Below, piece by piece: positions 15,901 through 24,665 of a stretch of DNA of 34,167 nt (positions within the stretch are counted from its first letter, which is position 1; each line of letters opens with the position of its first letter). Below the pieces are notes generated by a model. The model saw only the letters and a program-made list of their open reading frames with translations, searched no databases and had not been told where the DNA came from. The translations under genes and the position numbers were made by a program. Origin of the DNA: Bacillota bacterium (GTDB taxonomy: Bacteria > Bacillota > Clostridia > Peptostreptococcales > Anaerovoracaceae); the NCBI GenBank assembly GCA_017556505.1, contig JAFYNS010000055.1, positions 1-34,167 on the forward strand, given 5' to 3'.

Positions 15901-16839
15901 TCATTTCCGTTTACGCCAGCTGCGGCGCACCTTCCGCACTGCTTTCCGAAGAAGTGGAGGCACCACGTCCGCATCTGCCAGCTCGTCCCTCTCCTGAAGA
16001 AGACGCGACTCCCACCAGACTTTGTTCAGAATCACACCCAGAAACTGGACCCAGGCCAGAAGATAGAACCAGAACATGAGAGCCACAAAGTTGGAGAAGG
16101 ATCCGTACAGCAGGTCATAATTTGCGGAAGCACTGCTGTAGGCACTGTAAAATCCGGTTACTGCCATCATCCCCACCGATGCGAAAATGCTGCCCGGCAC
16201 CACGGCTCCGAACGGAATCCGGTGGGTCGGAAGCACATAGTAGTTATAAGACACCATGAGAAAATACAGCACAGCGGCTGCCGGCCAGCGAATCAGCACC
16301 CATGTCATCTCAGCAATTTCCGTGCCTGCCACAATACCGAAGACCAGTTTCAGAATCACTTCCCCATAGACCAGAATCACCAGTGCAAAAGCAATGGTAA
16401 ACACCGTAATGACCACCGTCTTCAGAGAACGGATTCGGTCACGCAGATAACCCTGCCCGGTAGAACGGCCATCGGTCAGTGTATAATTCGTGATGCGCAT
16501 CATGGAAAACTGTGCTTTGGACGCCGCCCAGGCTGCTGTCAGTGCCAGGAACACACTGTTCACACCGGAGGGTGAATAATCCAGCATGGACAGTATCATG
16601 TCCGCGCCTTCCACCTTCAGCATACTCTCGATGTCCAGCCAGTCTTTGATGCTGCCCAGAGAAATCGAAAAGAGACCCAGCAGCTGTGACAGCAGAATAA
16701 ACAGAGGGATAATCGACAGCAGAAGATAAAAAGCCATTTCTGCAGCAGCTCCCTGGTAATAGGGATCCCTCAGTTTTCTGTAAATCAGTATGCAGATATT
16801 CCGCACCCTGGCCGGAGACATTTTCATAAATCGGTTCAA
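15901..16839 (-). CDS. YihY/BrkB family membrane protein
   Basis: The 312-residue protein has six predicted membrane helices with the family's patterns: AAEMAFYLLLSIIPLFILL near the N-terminus, then WAASKAQFSMMRITNYT and VPGSIFASVGM. The C-terminus is highly basic (RKVRRSWRKRK). The best start is a TTG at 16837-16839 with AGGA about five bases upstream; the in-frame ATG at 16825 lacks a close ribosome site. It starts 7 bases after rdgB ends. The family was once called ribonuclease BN by mistake. Its role is not settled. Confidence 0.88.
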   Translation of the reverse strand: MNRFMKMSPARVRNICILIYRKLRDPYYQGAAAEMAFYLLLSIIPLFILLSQLLGLFSISLGSIKDWLDIESMLKVEGADMILSMLDYSPSGVNSVFLALTAAWAASKAQFSMMRITNYTLTDGRSTGQGYLRDRIRSLKTVVITVFTIAFALVILVYGEVILKLVFGIVAGTEIAEMTWVLIRWPAAAVLYFLMVSYNYYVLPTHRIPFGAVVPGSIFASVGMMAVTGFYSAYSSASANYDLLYGSFSNFVALMFWFYLLAWVQFLGVILNKVWWESRLLQERDELADADVVPPLLRKAVRKVRRSWRKRK

Positions 16840-16846
16840 CCGCTTC

Positions 16847-17458
16847 CTATCCTTTCTGATAACCCATTTCCTTCAGCTGGCGTTCCAGTTCCTTCAGTGC
16901 GTGGGCACGGTGGCTGATCTGGTTCTTTTCCTCAGCGGTCAGCTGTGCAAAAGTACGGTCATATCCATTCGGTACAAACAGAGGGTCGTAGCCGAATCCG
17001 TTTTCGCCGGCAGGTTCCTCGATGATTCTGCCAGGACATTCCCCTCTTGCCACAATTACCTGACCGTCCGGAAATGCCAGTGTGATGACACTGACAAACC
17101 TGGCAGTCTTCTCAGCTGCCGGTACATCCTTCAGCAGGTACATGAGCTTTTCATTGTTCTTTGCATCATTTCCGTCTTCCCCCGCAAAACGCGCAGAGTA
17201 CACGCCCGGAGCACCGCCCAGCCAGTCTACCATGAGGCCGGAGTCATCCGCGATGGTCGGCTGTCCGCAAGCTTCCAGAATCCCCCTTGCCTTCTTCAGG
17301 GAGTTTTCTTCAAAGGTTTCGCCATCCTCTTCTATTTCCAGCTCGTCAGGTACGCCTGCCTTGTCACGGGCAATGACTTCCATACCGTACTTTTTCGTAA
17401 TGGCTTCAATTTCTTCAATCTTATGTTTATTCTTGGATGCTGCTACAATGTATGCCAT
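16847..17458 (-). CDS. rdgB: XTP/dITP diphosphatase (RdgB/HAM1 family)
   Basis: The 203-residue protein begins MAYIVAASKNKHKIEEI, the family's SxNxxK substrate motif, and has ADDSGLMVDWLGGAPGVYSARFAG and the FGYDPLF motif. It hydrolyses non-canonical purine triphosphates to monophosphates and cleans the nucleotide pool. The start is set at 17456-17458, nine bases after AGGAGG; the frame stays open further upstream, but that would overlap rph and has no conserved sequence. It follows rph by 13 bases, a pairing common in Bacillota. Confidence 0.96.
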   Translation of the reverse strand: MAYIVAASKNKHKIEEIEAITKKYGMEVIARDKAGVPDELEIEEDGETFEENSLKKARGILEACGQPTIADDSGLMVDWLGGAPGVYSARFAGEDGNDAKNNEKLMYLLKDVPAAEKTARFVSVITLAFPDGQVIVARGECPGRIIEEPAGENGFGYDPLFVPNGYDRTFAQLTAEEKNQISHRAHALKELERQLKEMGYQKG

Positions 17459-17471
17459 GTTCTGTTTCCTC

Positions 17472-18188
17472 CTAAATTTCTCCCGTGATTTCTTTCTGAA
17501 CTGCATGGAGGTCACGGCATCCCTTTTCTGCCAGTGCCAGCAGCTCATTCAGGTCTTCTCTCGTGAACGGACATTCTTCGCCGGTACCCTGAACTTCGAT
17601 GAATTCGCCCTTATCTGTCATTACCACGTTCATGTCCACCTTTGCATGGGAGTCTTCTGCATAGCACAGGTCCAGAATTCTTTCGTCTCCGTTTATACCT
17701 ACGCTGATGGCAGATACCATAGCGGTTACAGGCAGCTCACTGATCATGCCCTGTGCCTTCATCCACTTCATTGCTTCCACCATGGCTACAAAAGCGCCTG
17801 TAATGGAAGCCGTTCTGGTACCGCCGTCCGCCTGAATTACGTCGCAGTCAATCCAGATGGTCCGTTCACCCAGCTTTTCCATATCTACTACGGAACGGAG
17901 CGCACGGCCAATCAGTCTCTGAATTTCCACGGAGCGTCCATCCTGCTTTCCGCCCTTGTCACGCTTCTTACGTGTACCGGTGGAACCAGGCAGCATACCG
18001 TATTCTGCCGTAACCCAGCCCTGGCCGGTGCCCACCAGATGGCGCGCAGTGGAATTTTCTACAGTTGCTGTGCAGATTACCTTGGTATTTCCCATCTCAA
18101 TCAGCACAGATCCCTGCGGACTCATTAAATAGTTGTTTGTTATCTTAACCGGACGAATCTGGTTGTTTTCTCTTCCGTCAATTCTCAT
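17472..18188 (-). CDS. rph: Ribonuclease PH
   Basis: The 238-residue phosphorolytic 3'-5' exoribonuclease trims tRNA 3' ends. Its opening [16 protein letters not shown], the [21 protein letters not shown] segment, and [18 protein letters not shown] (catalytic and phosphate-binding region) are diagnostic, and the length is normal. A GTGAGG ribosome site precedes the ATG. A good sigma-A promoter is at 18231-18259. It heads the operon rph-rdgB-YihY. Confidence 0.97.
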   Translation of the reverse strand: MRIDGRENNQIRPVKITNNYLMSPQGSVLIEMGNTKVICTATVENSTARHLVGTGQGWVTAEYGMLPGSTGTRKKRDKGGKQDGRSVEIQRLIGRALRSVVDMEKLGERTIWIDCDVIQADGGTRTASITGAFVAMVEAMKWMKAQGMISELPVTAMVSAISVGINGDERILDLCYAEDSHAKVDMNVVMTDKGEFIEVQGTGEECPFTREDLNELLALAEKGCRDLHAVQKEITGEI

Positions 18189-18230
18189 ATCTTACCTCAC
18201 TTCAATGCATGGAAATATCTCGTATCTTAT

Positions 18231-18259
18231 AGTATACCAAAAAAAGCATATACTTTCCA
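18231..18259 (-). promoter_or_regulatory. Sigma-A promoter of rph operon
   Basis: On the minus strand, TGGAAA (18254-18259) and TATACT (18231-18236) are 17 bases apart. The start of rph at 18188 is about 43 bases downstream. Confidence 0.65.
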
Positions 18260-18316
18260 GTCTCCTTCTGCTAAAATACATTCATAAGATAAAGATTTCG
18301 CAAGGAGGAAACATCC

Positions 18317-19228
18317 ATGAAAACAGTCATTTTAGACGGATATACCATAAACCCCGGTGATCTTTCCTGGTCTTCCCTGGAAGCACTGAGCCAGGTAAAG
18401 GTCTGCGACCGGACACCTGCAGAACAGCTTGCAGAAACCATCGGAGATGCCGAAGCAATCTTCACCAGCAAAAATAAGATTACAGCAGAAATTATGGACG
18501 CCTGCCCTGACCTGAAATTTATCGGGGTACTGGCAACCGGATTTGACAATATCGATATCGAAGCCGCCAAAGCCCGCGGCATCGCAGTCTGCAATGTACC
18601 GTCTTACTCCACAGATACTGTGGCTCAGCATACTTTTGCCCTGATTCTTGAAATTACCAATCATGTGGGACTGCATAACGCAGCAGTTCAGAACGGGGAA
18701 TGGACCTCCAGTCCGGATTTCTGTCTCATAAAGAGTCCGATTCAGCAGCTTGCAGGAAAGTCCCTGGGCATCATCGGCTACGGAAACATCGGCCGTAAGG
18801 TGGCTGCCATCGCCGAAGCATTCGGCATGACTGTAAACATCTACAGCCGTGACCGGGAAGCTGTCATGAAGTCCGATATCGTAACCCTCCACTGCCCTGC
18901 CACTGCCGAAAACCGCGGTTTCATCAACGCGGACTTCATCAGCAAGATGAAGGATGGCGCTATCCTGATCAACACCGCCCGCGGTGCTCTCATTAATGAA
19001 GAGGATCTGGCTGCAGCTCTTGCTTCCGGCAAAATCTCCGCAGCCGGCCTGGACGTGGTCAACGGGGAACCGCCGAAGATGGACAATCCGCTGATTGGAC
19101 TGCCGAACTGTTTCATCACAGCCCACGTTGCATGGGCTTCCGGAGAAGCCAGAAACACCATTTGTGAAGTTTCTGCTGCAAACCTGAAGGGCTGGCTGGA
19201 AGGCGGCAAGTTGAACCGAATCGTATAA
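18317..19228 (+). CDS. D-2-hydroxyacid dehydrogenase (NAD-dependent)
   Basis: The 303-residue protein has the Rossmann motif GIIGYGNIG (residues 151-159) and the catalytic set Arg222 (TARGALI), Glu251 (NGEPP) and His270 (ITAHVAW). Overall it resembles glycerate/hydroxypyruvate-type dehydrogenases (HprA-like), which interconvert 2-ketoacids and D-2-hydroxyacids. The segment after the Rossmann motif (MTVNIYSRDREAVMKSDIV) is a little shorter than in many relatives. AAGGAGG lies eight bases ahead of the ATG. It is monocistronic, with a terminator after it. The precise substrate is not determined. Confidence 0.93.
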   Translation: MKTVILDGYTINPGDLSWSSLEALSQVKVCDRTPAEQLAETIGDAEAIFTSKNKITAEIMDACPDLKFIGVLATGFDNIDIEAAKARGIAVCNVPSYSTDTVAQHTFALILEITNHVGLHNAAVQNGEWTSSPDFCLIKSPIQQLAGKSLGIIGYGNIGRKVAAIAEAFGMTVNIYSRDREAVMKSDIVTLHCPATAENRGFINADFISKMKDGAILINTARGALINEEDLAAALASGKISAAGLDVVNGEPPKMDNPLIGLPNCFITAHVAWASGEARNTICEVSAANLKGWLEGGKLNRIV

Positions 19229-19250
19229 TTCTGCAATACAAAAAAAACCA

Positions 19251-19276
19251 AAAAGGCGGCTGAAAAACCGCCTTTT
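19251..19276. terminator. Bidirectional Rho-independent terminator
   Basis: AAAAGGCGG (19251-19259) pairs perfectly with CCGCCTTTT (19268-19276). It separates the converging dehydrogenase and DnaJ-domain genes. Confidence 0.85.
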
Positions 19277-19291
19277 ATATTATTCTGTTTT

Positions 19292-19954
19292 TTACAGACA
19301 GCACAGGCATGGCATAAAGTAGTACCCGCCGCCTCCGCAGCACAGATTGCAGAGCATGAAATAACCGCACATCTGCATACAGTGATTATTCATACCCATG
19401 GTCGGATTTCCGCCGTAGTGGGCACTTCTCTGCTGGTAGCGCTGACCGCCGCTCTGCAGCTGATTCAGCAGCATGGCATAATTATAGTTATTCGGCTCAA
19501 AGGCACAGGCAGTTTTTGCATGTTCCAGAGCAATTGCATTGTTTCCCAGCTTATAATTGGCGAAAGCACTGTAGTAATACCATGGTCCCTTACGGTCCTG
19601 TACCTGTTCCAGCACGTTCAGGCCTTCCCGGAAATAGCCGCTTTGAATGTAATTCAGCGCAGAACGCAGATACTGATCATCCTGAGTTTCCGCACGGCCT
19701 GCAGACTGTCCGCCATAGCTGTAACCGCCAAATCCCCAGAAATCCTCTGCAGACGGCTGCCCTTTGCCCTGACGCTGGTCCATAATCGTCTTATAGGCCT
19801 GCTGCACTTCCTTAAACTTTTCCTCCAGCGCATCCTTATTTGGATTGTTCACATTGGCATCGGGATGATACTTTCTGCTCAGCTGGCGGTACGCTTTTTT
19901 AATTTCATCTTCCGTAGCGTCATAGGAGACACCGAGTATTTCATAAGGATTCAT
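19292..19954 (-). CDS. DnaJ (J-domain) protein with Cys-rich tail
   Basis: The 220-residue protein starts with a complete J domain (residues 1-62), including MNPYEILGV and the HPD tripeptide at 30-32, needed to stimulate a DnaK ATPase. It lacks the Gly/Phe and zinc-finger regions of classical DnaJ. A TPR-like helical stretch (about 95-165) follows, including [20 protein letters not shown] and [21 protein letters not shown]. The C-terminus is rich in Cys and Gly ([19 protein letters not shown], then CLCCL). It begins 2 bases after the DUF5685-like gene and is clearly co-translated with it. It is probably a specialised co-chaperone for that partner. Confidence 0.9.
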   Translation of the reverse strand: MNPYEILGVSYDATEDEIKKAYRQLSRKYHPDANVNNPNKDALEEKFKEVQQAYKTIMDQRQGKGQPSAEDFWGFGGYSYGGQSAGRAETQDDQYLRSALNYIQSGYFREGLNVLEQVQDRKGPWYYYSAFANYKLGNNAIALEHAKTACAFEPNNYNYAMLLNQLQSGGQRYQQRSAHYGGNPTMGMNNHCMQMCGYFMLCNLCCGGGGYYFMPCLCCL

Positions 19955-19956
19955 AC

Positions 19957-20805
19957 TTATTTCTGTTCCTCTTTCTTCTGTTCTGCATTCGTTCTTTTAT
20001 TCTTAACCTGCTCATATCTCACCCATACACCTGAGTAGAGAATATTCCGCAGGATTTCCGCGCTTTCCACCAGAGGAAGCCGCTCAAAAGCGTCTGTACA
20101 TTCCCCCATCATCAGCATCATCAGCTGAAGCACCTGCTCATCGAAACCTTCCGTCCTGCACAGTTCACGGAACGGGTTATAGTCTCCCGTCTTCAAGTCT
20201 GTTTCGATGTCCTCGTAGGCGTCCATCAGATAAATAAATTTACCCAGATAGAACCCCACTTTGTACAGGTCCTCCTTCCAGAAATCATCCTGATAGGAGA
20301 AGATTTCTCCCATAATCTCGCCGAAGATTTTCGCCACTTTGTCAATTGGCGTATTCTTCGCACTTTCCACAATAGACAGCTGGTTCAGCTTCTTCTCCAC
20401 GAAAGCCGCCTTTTCCGGATACTGAGCACGGACACGCTTCATCTTCGGCTCCATGAGTTTTGCCAGGAACCACCGTGACAGCTTCTTCTCATCGTGCCAG
20501 TCATCCATACACTTATGGTAGCTGAGCAAAATCGTCATATCAGCACAGTAGTCGCCGGCTTTCGATGTACGCTGGCAGTGCTTCTTCACCGGATGCATCA
20601 TGCACCGGCAGCACTGCTGCTCTTCCTTCATGTCATACAGATCGCTCAGAAGCATAACCAGAAAGGTCATGTCATAGGTCAGCATGGACCGTCCCAGCAG
20701 GCCATACCGTTTCAGCGATTCGCAAAGCCCGCAGTAATAGCTTCTGTAAACTTCAAACTCTCTGATTTTCAGCTCTGGCTTATTTATCATAATATACCCG
20801 AACAT
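19957..20805 (-). CDS. DUF5685 family protein, partner of the DnaJ-domain protein
   Basis: The 282-residue protein starts at the ATG of [13 protein letters not shown] (20803-20805), ten bases after AAAGGAGG; an earlier ATG at 20829 lies before the ribosome site. Conserved-looking features are [12 protein letters not shown] near the N-terminus, a CCRCMMHP...HC cluster (about residues 65-80), [12 protein letters not shown], and [18 protein letters not shown] in the C-terminal half. It is largely alpha-helical. This pattern matches the uncharacterised family I recall as DUF5685. The acidic D-rich motif recalls metal-binding motifs of helical isoprenoid synthases, but that is only a resemblance. 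The cysteines suggest a metal site. Confidence 0.75.
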   Translation of the reverse strand: MFGYIMINKPELKIREFEVYRSYYCGLCESLKRYGLLGRSMLTYDMTFLVMLLSDLYDMKEEQQCCRCMMHPVKKHCQRTSKAGDYCADMTILLSYHKCMDDWHDEKKLSRWFLAKLMEPKMKRVRAQYPEKAAFVEKKLNQLSIVESAKNTPIDKVAKIFGEIMGEIFSYQDDFWKEDLYKVGFYLGKFIYLMDAYEDIETDLKTGDYNPFRELCRTEGFDEQVLQLMMLMMGECTDAFERLPLVESAEILRNILYSGVWVRYEQVKNKRTNAEQKKEEQK

Positions 20806-20925
20806 GGATGTCAAACCTCCTTTTTGCATTCTTTTAAAATGCTTCTTTTATTCTAATTGAAATCGGCAGATTATGTGTGTGTGTTCTGTGAAATATTGAA
20901 AAAAAGCCACTTTCACACGTAAAAC

Positions 20926-20954
20926 TGGACATACATGCTAAAATCGTGTATAAT
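20926..20954 (+). promoter_or_regulatory. Sigma-A promoter of the transglycosylase gene
   Basis: TGGACA (20926-20931) and a perfect TATAAT (20949-20954) are 17 bases apart. Transcription should begin near 20961, giving a leader of about 45 bases. Confidence 0.8.
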
Positions 20955-20960
20955 ATTCAG

Positions 20961-20977
20961 ACGTGTATTTTATACGT
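20961..20977. promoter_or_regulatory. Dyad at the transcription start of the transglycosylase gene
   Basis: ACGTGTA and TATACGT flank a TTT centre (20961-20977) with one mismatch. It lies at about +1 to +17 relative to the promoter above, a position where a bound repressor would block transcription. The regulator is unknown. Confidence 0.35.
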
Positions 20978-21005
20978 TTTGAACCAGAACAAAGGAGAAT
21001 ATCTT

Positions 21006-21809
21006 ATGTATAAGAAACTTATTGCTATGGCTCTGTCCCTGGCTATGGTTTTCAGTACTGCGGCGACTGCCTTCGCATCCGCTGATGCGGAAGCATCAGA
21101 AGCTTCCATGCTGCCTGCAGTTTCCCTGAATCCATATATGCCGAAGGGCACAGAGATCCCGGAAGAACCGGAAGCTCCTGCTTTAGAGCCGGAACAGCCG
21201 GCAGTACCGGAAGAGCCGGAAACAGAAGTTTTGCCGGAAGAGCCTGCTGATGAAGAATCCACGGAGCCGGAAGAACCTTCTGAAGAACCGGAAGATGACG
21301 ATGAAGAAGAAGCCGATGAGGAAGCAGACGCCGAAAAGAAAGCTGCAATCCGCTACAGAAACGGGCTGGCTTCCTATATGCGCAGCAAAAACAGCAAGCT
21401 GGGCAAGGTGTGGTCCCGCAATCTGGCACAGACATTCATTGACATCGGCGAAAAGCATGACATTGACCCAAAAGTGCTCATGGCAGTTGCGCAGAGGGAA
21501 AGTACATTCCGCTCCAAGGCAACCAGTCCTTATGGCTACAAGGGAATGATGCAGACCAGTGACTGGCTGGCCAGGAACTACGGTTACAAGCCAAGTGACC
21601 TTTATAAACCGGAAGTCAGCATCGACGTGGCTGCACGGTATCTGAAAAGTCTGAAAAAGACCTTCGGTACTTACACCATGGCGCTGTGCGGCTACATGTA
21701 TGGCGGATATGCCGTAAAAAAAGGCAACTATTCTAAAAAAGGTGCCTGGAAGGTTATGAATACTCGCAGTGAAATTCAGAACTACCTGGAAAAATACGAT
21801 TTTGTTTAA
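21006..21809 (+). CDS. Secreted lytic transglycosylase (SLT domain) with Pro/Glu-rich linker
   Basis: The 267-residue protein starts at the ATG 21006 after AAAGGAG. The signal peptide covers about residues 1-22 (MYKKLIAMALSLAMVFSTAA). A long acidic linker of repeated PEEPE-like units runs to about residue 110 and probably spans the cell wall. The C-terminal domain is an SLT/lysozyme-like fold: HDIDPKVLMAVAQRESTF carries the catalytic Glu165, followed by YGYKGMMQTSDW and SIDVAARYLKSL. It would cleave peptidoglycan glycan strands non-hydrolytically. It has its own promoter, a possible operator at the start site and its own terminator. Confidence 0.92.
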   Translation: MYKKLIAMALSLAMVFSTAATAFASADAEASEASMLPAVSLNPYMPKGTEIPEEPEAPALEPEQPAVPEEPETEVLPEEPADEESTEPEEPSEEPEDDDEEEADEEADAEKKAAIRYRNGLASYMRSKNSKLGKVWSRNLAQTFIDIGEKHDIDPKVLMAVAQRESTFRSKATSPYGYKGMMQTSDWLARNYGYKPSDLYKPEVSIDVAARYLKSLKKTFGTYTMALCGYMYGGYAVKKGNYSKKGAWKVMNTRSEIQNYLEKYDFV

Positions 21810-21812
21810 AAG

Positions 21813-21846
21813 AAAAAGACCTGTTCGACTGTGAACGGGTCTTTTT
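21813..21846. terminator. Bidirectional Rho-independent terminator
   Basis: AAAAAGACCTGTTC (21813-21826) pairs with GAACGGGTCTTTTT (21833-21846) with one wobble or mismatch. It ends the transglycosylase gene from the left and the small membrane gene from the right. Confidence 0.87.
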
Positions 21847-21852
21847 ATGTCA

Positions 21853-22281
21853 TTATACAGCTTCTTTCAGGTAATCTGTCAGTACCGGAAGTCCAACCTT
21901 CCATGCCAGAATGCAGGCCGCTGCCAGCACCAGAACGATAATGAGATTCCGCTTATTGAAGATTTTGCCCCACGGAATCTTATGCGCAATCCAGGCTCCG
22001 GCTCCGGCGCAGAATGCATAGAATGCCAGTTTCAGCCGGGTGAAAAATCCCATTTTCTGCTTTTTTTCCTCTTCGTCTGAGGATTCCTCCTCAATTACCG
22101 CCTCATCCGCTTCCTCAATGGTCATTACCACAGGCGCCGGGTTGAGAACATCCGGATCTGTCAGCTGTGCAGGTTCTGCCTTGGCAGGAAGAAGGGATGC
22201 TGCAGCAATCAGTGTCAGAGCAGCCACTGCTGCTGCCAGTTTGATAACTGCACCATTTTTAATTAAATTTCTTTTATCCAT
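21853..22281 (-). CDS. Hypothetical exported membrane protein, 142 aa
   Basis: The protein has an N-terminal hydrophobic segment (residues about 12-32) ending in LLPAKAE, likely a signal peptide. An acidic stretch (EEADEAVIEEESSDEEE) follows, then two hydrophobic segments (about 81-100 and 112-135). No family is recognised. It starts 41 bases after the Mrp gene stop without a terminator between, so it is probably in the same transcript. The acidic extracytoplasmic loop could bind cations, but this is only a guess. Confidence 0.72.
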   Translation of the reverse strand: MDKRNLIKNGAVIKLAAAVAALTLIAAASLLPAKAEPAQLTDPDVLNPAPVVMTIEEADEAVIEEESSDEEEKKQKMGFFTRLKLAFYAFCAGAGAWIAHKIPWGKIFNKRNLIIVLVLAAACILAWKVGLPVLTDYLKEAV

Positions 22282-22322
22282 CGTCTTCTCCTTTCCAAAG
22301 CTTTCCGTTTCAGCAGGGTCCG

Positions 22323-23162
22323 TTACTGACGGCTTCCGCAGCCTTCCACACCACAGCTGTCACAGCTTCCGCTGCATCCTTCCGGTGGTTCCGGCATTCC
22401 GTCATGTTTATTCGGATTATACGCTGCCAGGCACACATCCACCATGGTGTCCAGCCAGTTTCCTTCAAATAATTCAATCAGACCTCTGTCACAGGCGCCT
22501 GCAATCTTCGGATTGATTGGCAGCTGTGCCACCGCCGGGATTCCGTATCGGAATGCAACTTCTTCCACATGACTTTCTCCGAAAATCTTATGCTGCTTAC
22601 CACAGTCAGGACATTCGAAGTATGCCATGTTTTCTACCAGTCCAACGATAGGGACATTCATCATATTGGCCATCTTCACTGCCTTTTCCACAATCTGACT
22701 TACCAGTTCCTGCGGGGAAGTTACGATCACCAGGCCATCCAGCGGCAGGGACTGGAACACAGTCAGGGCCACATCGGCGGTTCCCGGAGGCATGTCCACA
22801 TACATTACGTCCACATCGCCCCAGAGTACATCGTTCCAGAACTGCTGAATCACACCGCCCAGCACCGGTCCTCTCCAGACAACCGGATCCGTCGGATCTT
22901 CCAGCAGATTGTTTACAGACATGGTTTTAATACCGGTTTTGGTCACAACGGGGAAGATACCGTCATCGCAGCCGTCTGCAGTCTGTTTCAGACCGAAGGC
23001 AGTAGGAATAGACGGACCGGTAATATCTGCATCTAAAATGGCAGTCTGATAACCCAGCCGCTGGGTTGCTACTGCCAGCATGGAAGTCACAGAAGACTTA
23101 CCTACACCACCCTTACCGGAAACCACACCAATCAGTTTTTTTACATCAGATTTACTGTTCAT
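22323..23162 (-). CDS. mrp: Mrp/NBP35 family P-loop ATPase (iron-sulfur carrier)
   Basis: The 279-residue protein has the deviant Walker A motif GKGGVGKSS at residues 16-24, ILDADITGPSIP, and WGDVDVMYVDMPPGTAD, all diagnostic of the Mrp/NBP35/ApbC family. A CPDC motif sits in the middle, and the C-terminus is Cys-rich (GCSGSCDSCGVEGCGS), suitable for holding an Fe-S cluster. Such proteins deliver Fe-S clusters to apoproteins. A TATAAT -10 is visible upstream on the minus strand near 23197-23202. The small membrane gene follows it. Confidence 0.93.
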   Translation of the reverse strand: MNSKSDVKKLIGVVSGKGGVGKSSVTSMLAVATQRLGYQTAILDADITGPSIPTAFGLKQTADGCDDGIFPVVTKTGIKTMSVNNLLEDPTDPVVWRGPVLGGVIQQFWNDVLWGDVDVMYVDMPPGTADVALTVFQSLPLDGLVIVTSPQELVSQIVEKAVKMANMMNVPIVGLVENMAYFECPDCGKQHKIFGESHVEEVAFRYGIPAVAQLPINPKIAGACDRGLIELFEGNWLDTMVDVCLAAYNPNKHDGMPEPPEGCSGSCDSCGVEGCGSRQ

Positions 23163-23225
23163 AGCTGAACTCTCCTTCTATTTTACATTGACACTTTATT
23201 ATATCACATTCTCACAAAAAACAAC

Positions 23226-23252
23226 AGAAAGTATCAAAAAATGATACTTTCT
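23226..23252 (-). terminator. Terminator of the sigma/serpin operon
   Basis: An exact 11-bp inverted repeat (23226-23236 with 23242-23252, arms AGAAAGTATCA) around AAAAA lies just beyond the second serpin's stop codon. On the minus strand it is followed by a T-rich tract (CTGTTGTTTTTT). Confidence 0.78.
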
Positions 23253-23275
23253 GCACGAATCCCTGATACTTTTGT

Positions 23276-24655
23276 TTACATTTCTGTTACCGTTCCCATG
23301 AACACCGGCACTCCGGTAGAATCGTCGATAATCATATAGAGGAACGGCCGGTCCAGATATACTTCCTTAACATCCAGCATTTCCACGGCTGCACAGTCAT
23401 TTGCCACGATTTCCGTCACTGCCGCTGCACGGGTGCCCTCCGTATCTACTTCAATGAAGGTTTTCTGAAAGACTTTGCTGATGTAAATATTGCCACGGGA
23501 GGATGTGGCCATGCCAGAAAGGTCTGCCTTTTCTGCATCAAAGAGATTCGTTACCCCCAGAACCTCCAGGGCCGGAATCAGATCCACACTGTACTCGCTG
23601 GTGAATACCGGAAGCTTTGTTTTCACAATAGTTTCCGTCTGACTGTCCAGAAGATTCCGCAGGCTGTCTCCGGTCATGCTTTCAATATATTCTGCCAAAG
23701 CTTCTGCCGTCAGCTCCCCGGTGTACTCCCCATAGATTTCTCCGCCGGTCATCGGCTGCCCCGGCTGGTCCGGATAGACACCGTCATACATGATGACACC
23801 CGCTTTCGGCACCAGTGCCACGAAACTGAATCCCCCTTCATACGGCTTCACGAAGCCTTTCACCATATTATCTTCCAGATAACGGGTTTCCTGTCCATAC
23901 ATGAAGTCTGTCTTACTGGTTCCCCCTCCTGCATTGAGGAATTCACCGTTCCCTACGTCTGTTGATTCATACGGGTTCAGCCACTTGGCATCGAAGCAGA
24001 TGGCGTTCAGCAGGCGAATCACTTCGTCCGGTTTGATTTCCTTCACCAGCTCTTCAATCATCCCGTCAGTCTTCTCGCTGCACCAGCGGTTGATATCTTT
24101 TACAGTTCCTTTATCGAATGCTGCCTTAAAGATATCGGCATTGAAATAGCCCTCCGCATCGGCAATAAACTGTTCGTTGACCGTCAGACGCTCCGCGTCG
24201 TCGCGGAACCAGACAGAGCTGGCCGAAGTAAATTTTGCAGGGCGGCCTTCCAGACTGGCCAGGAAAGAACCCAGATAGGCCGTGAAATAGTCGATATCAC
24301 TGCCGATGGCTTCTTCCAGCTGGTCCAGAGTTTCACCGTCAGCTCCCCGGGCTGTCATGGTCAGGGCCGTAATCAGGGACAGCGGTGAAATCATGGTATT
24401 ATCATCTGAGCGGAAACTCTCCCTGAAGATATTTACCGATACGTCAGTCAGTCCCATTTCCTCGCCTACAAAACAGAATCCCTCTCCCAGGTCGCTTGGC
24501 GGCAAATCAGCCACGGAAATCTGCACGGTTTCTCCGCTGCCCGGTCCGCCGGACTGTCCGGATGGTTTTTCCTGCCCTCCGCTCTCAGTCTTACAGGCTG
24601 TCAGTGCGCAGATCATACATAAAATCAAAAGACTCGAAATCCATTTTCTCCTCAT
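23276..24655 (-). CDS. Serpin lipoprotein, second in operon
   Basis: The 459-residue protein has a lipoprotein signal with lipobox LTAC (Cys21), so it should be tethered outside the membrane. The serpin fold is complete: NTMISPLSLITALTMTARGA, LLNAICFDAKW, then the hinge FIEVDTEGTRAAAV and the exit DRPFLYMIIDD. Serpins trap target proteases by inserting the cleaved reactive-centre loop. The small-residue hinge (GTRAAAV) indicates an inhibitory serpin. Counting from the hinge Gly as P15 puts Cys in NDCAA at about P1, though this may shift by one or two. It begins 10 bases after the first serpin, with AGGAGGG as ribosome site. Confidence 0.93.
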   Translation of the reverse strand: MRRKWISSLLILCMICALTACKTESGGQEKPSGQSGGPGSGETVQISVADLPPSDLGEGFCFVGEEMGLTDVSVNIFRESFRSDDNTMISPLSLITALTMTARGADGETLDQLEEAIGSDIDYFTAYLGSFLASLEGRPAKFTSASSVWFRDDAERLTVNEQFIADAEGYFNADIFKAAFDKGTVKDINRWCSEKTDGMIEELVKEIKPDEVIRLLNAICFDAKWLNPYESTDVGNGEFLNAGGGTSKTDFMYGQETRYLEDNMVKGFVKPYEGGFSFVALVPKAGVIMYDGVYPDQPGQPMTGGEIYGEYTGELTAEALAEYIESMTGDSLRNLLDSQTETIVKTKLPVFTSEYSVDLIPALEVLGVTNLFDAEKADLSGMATSSRGNIYISKVFQKTFIEVDTEGTRAAAVTEIVANDCAAVEMLDVKEVYLDRPFLYMIIDDSTGVPVFMGTVTEM

Positions 24656-24665
24656 AAATTCCCTC

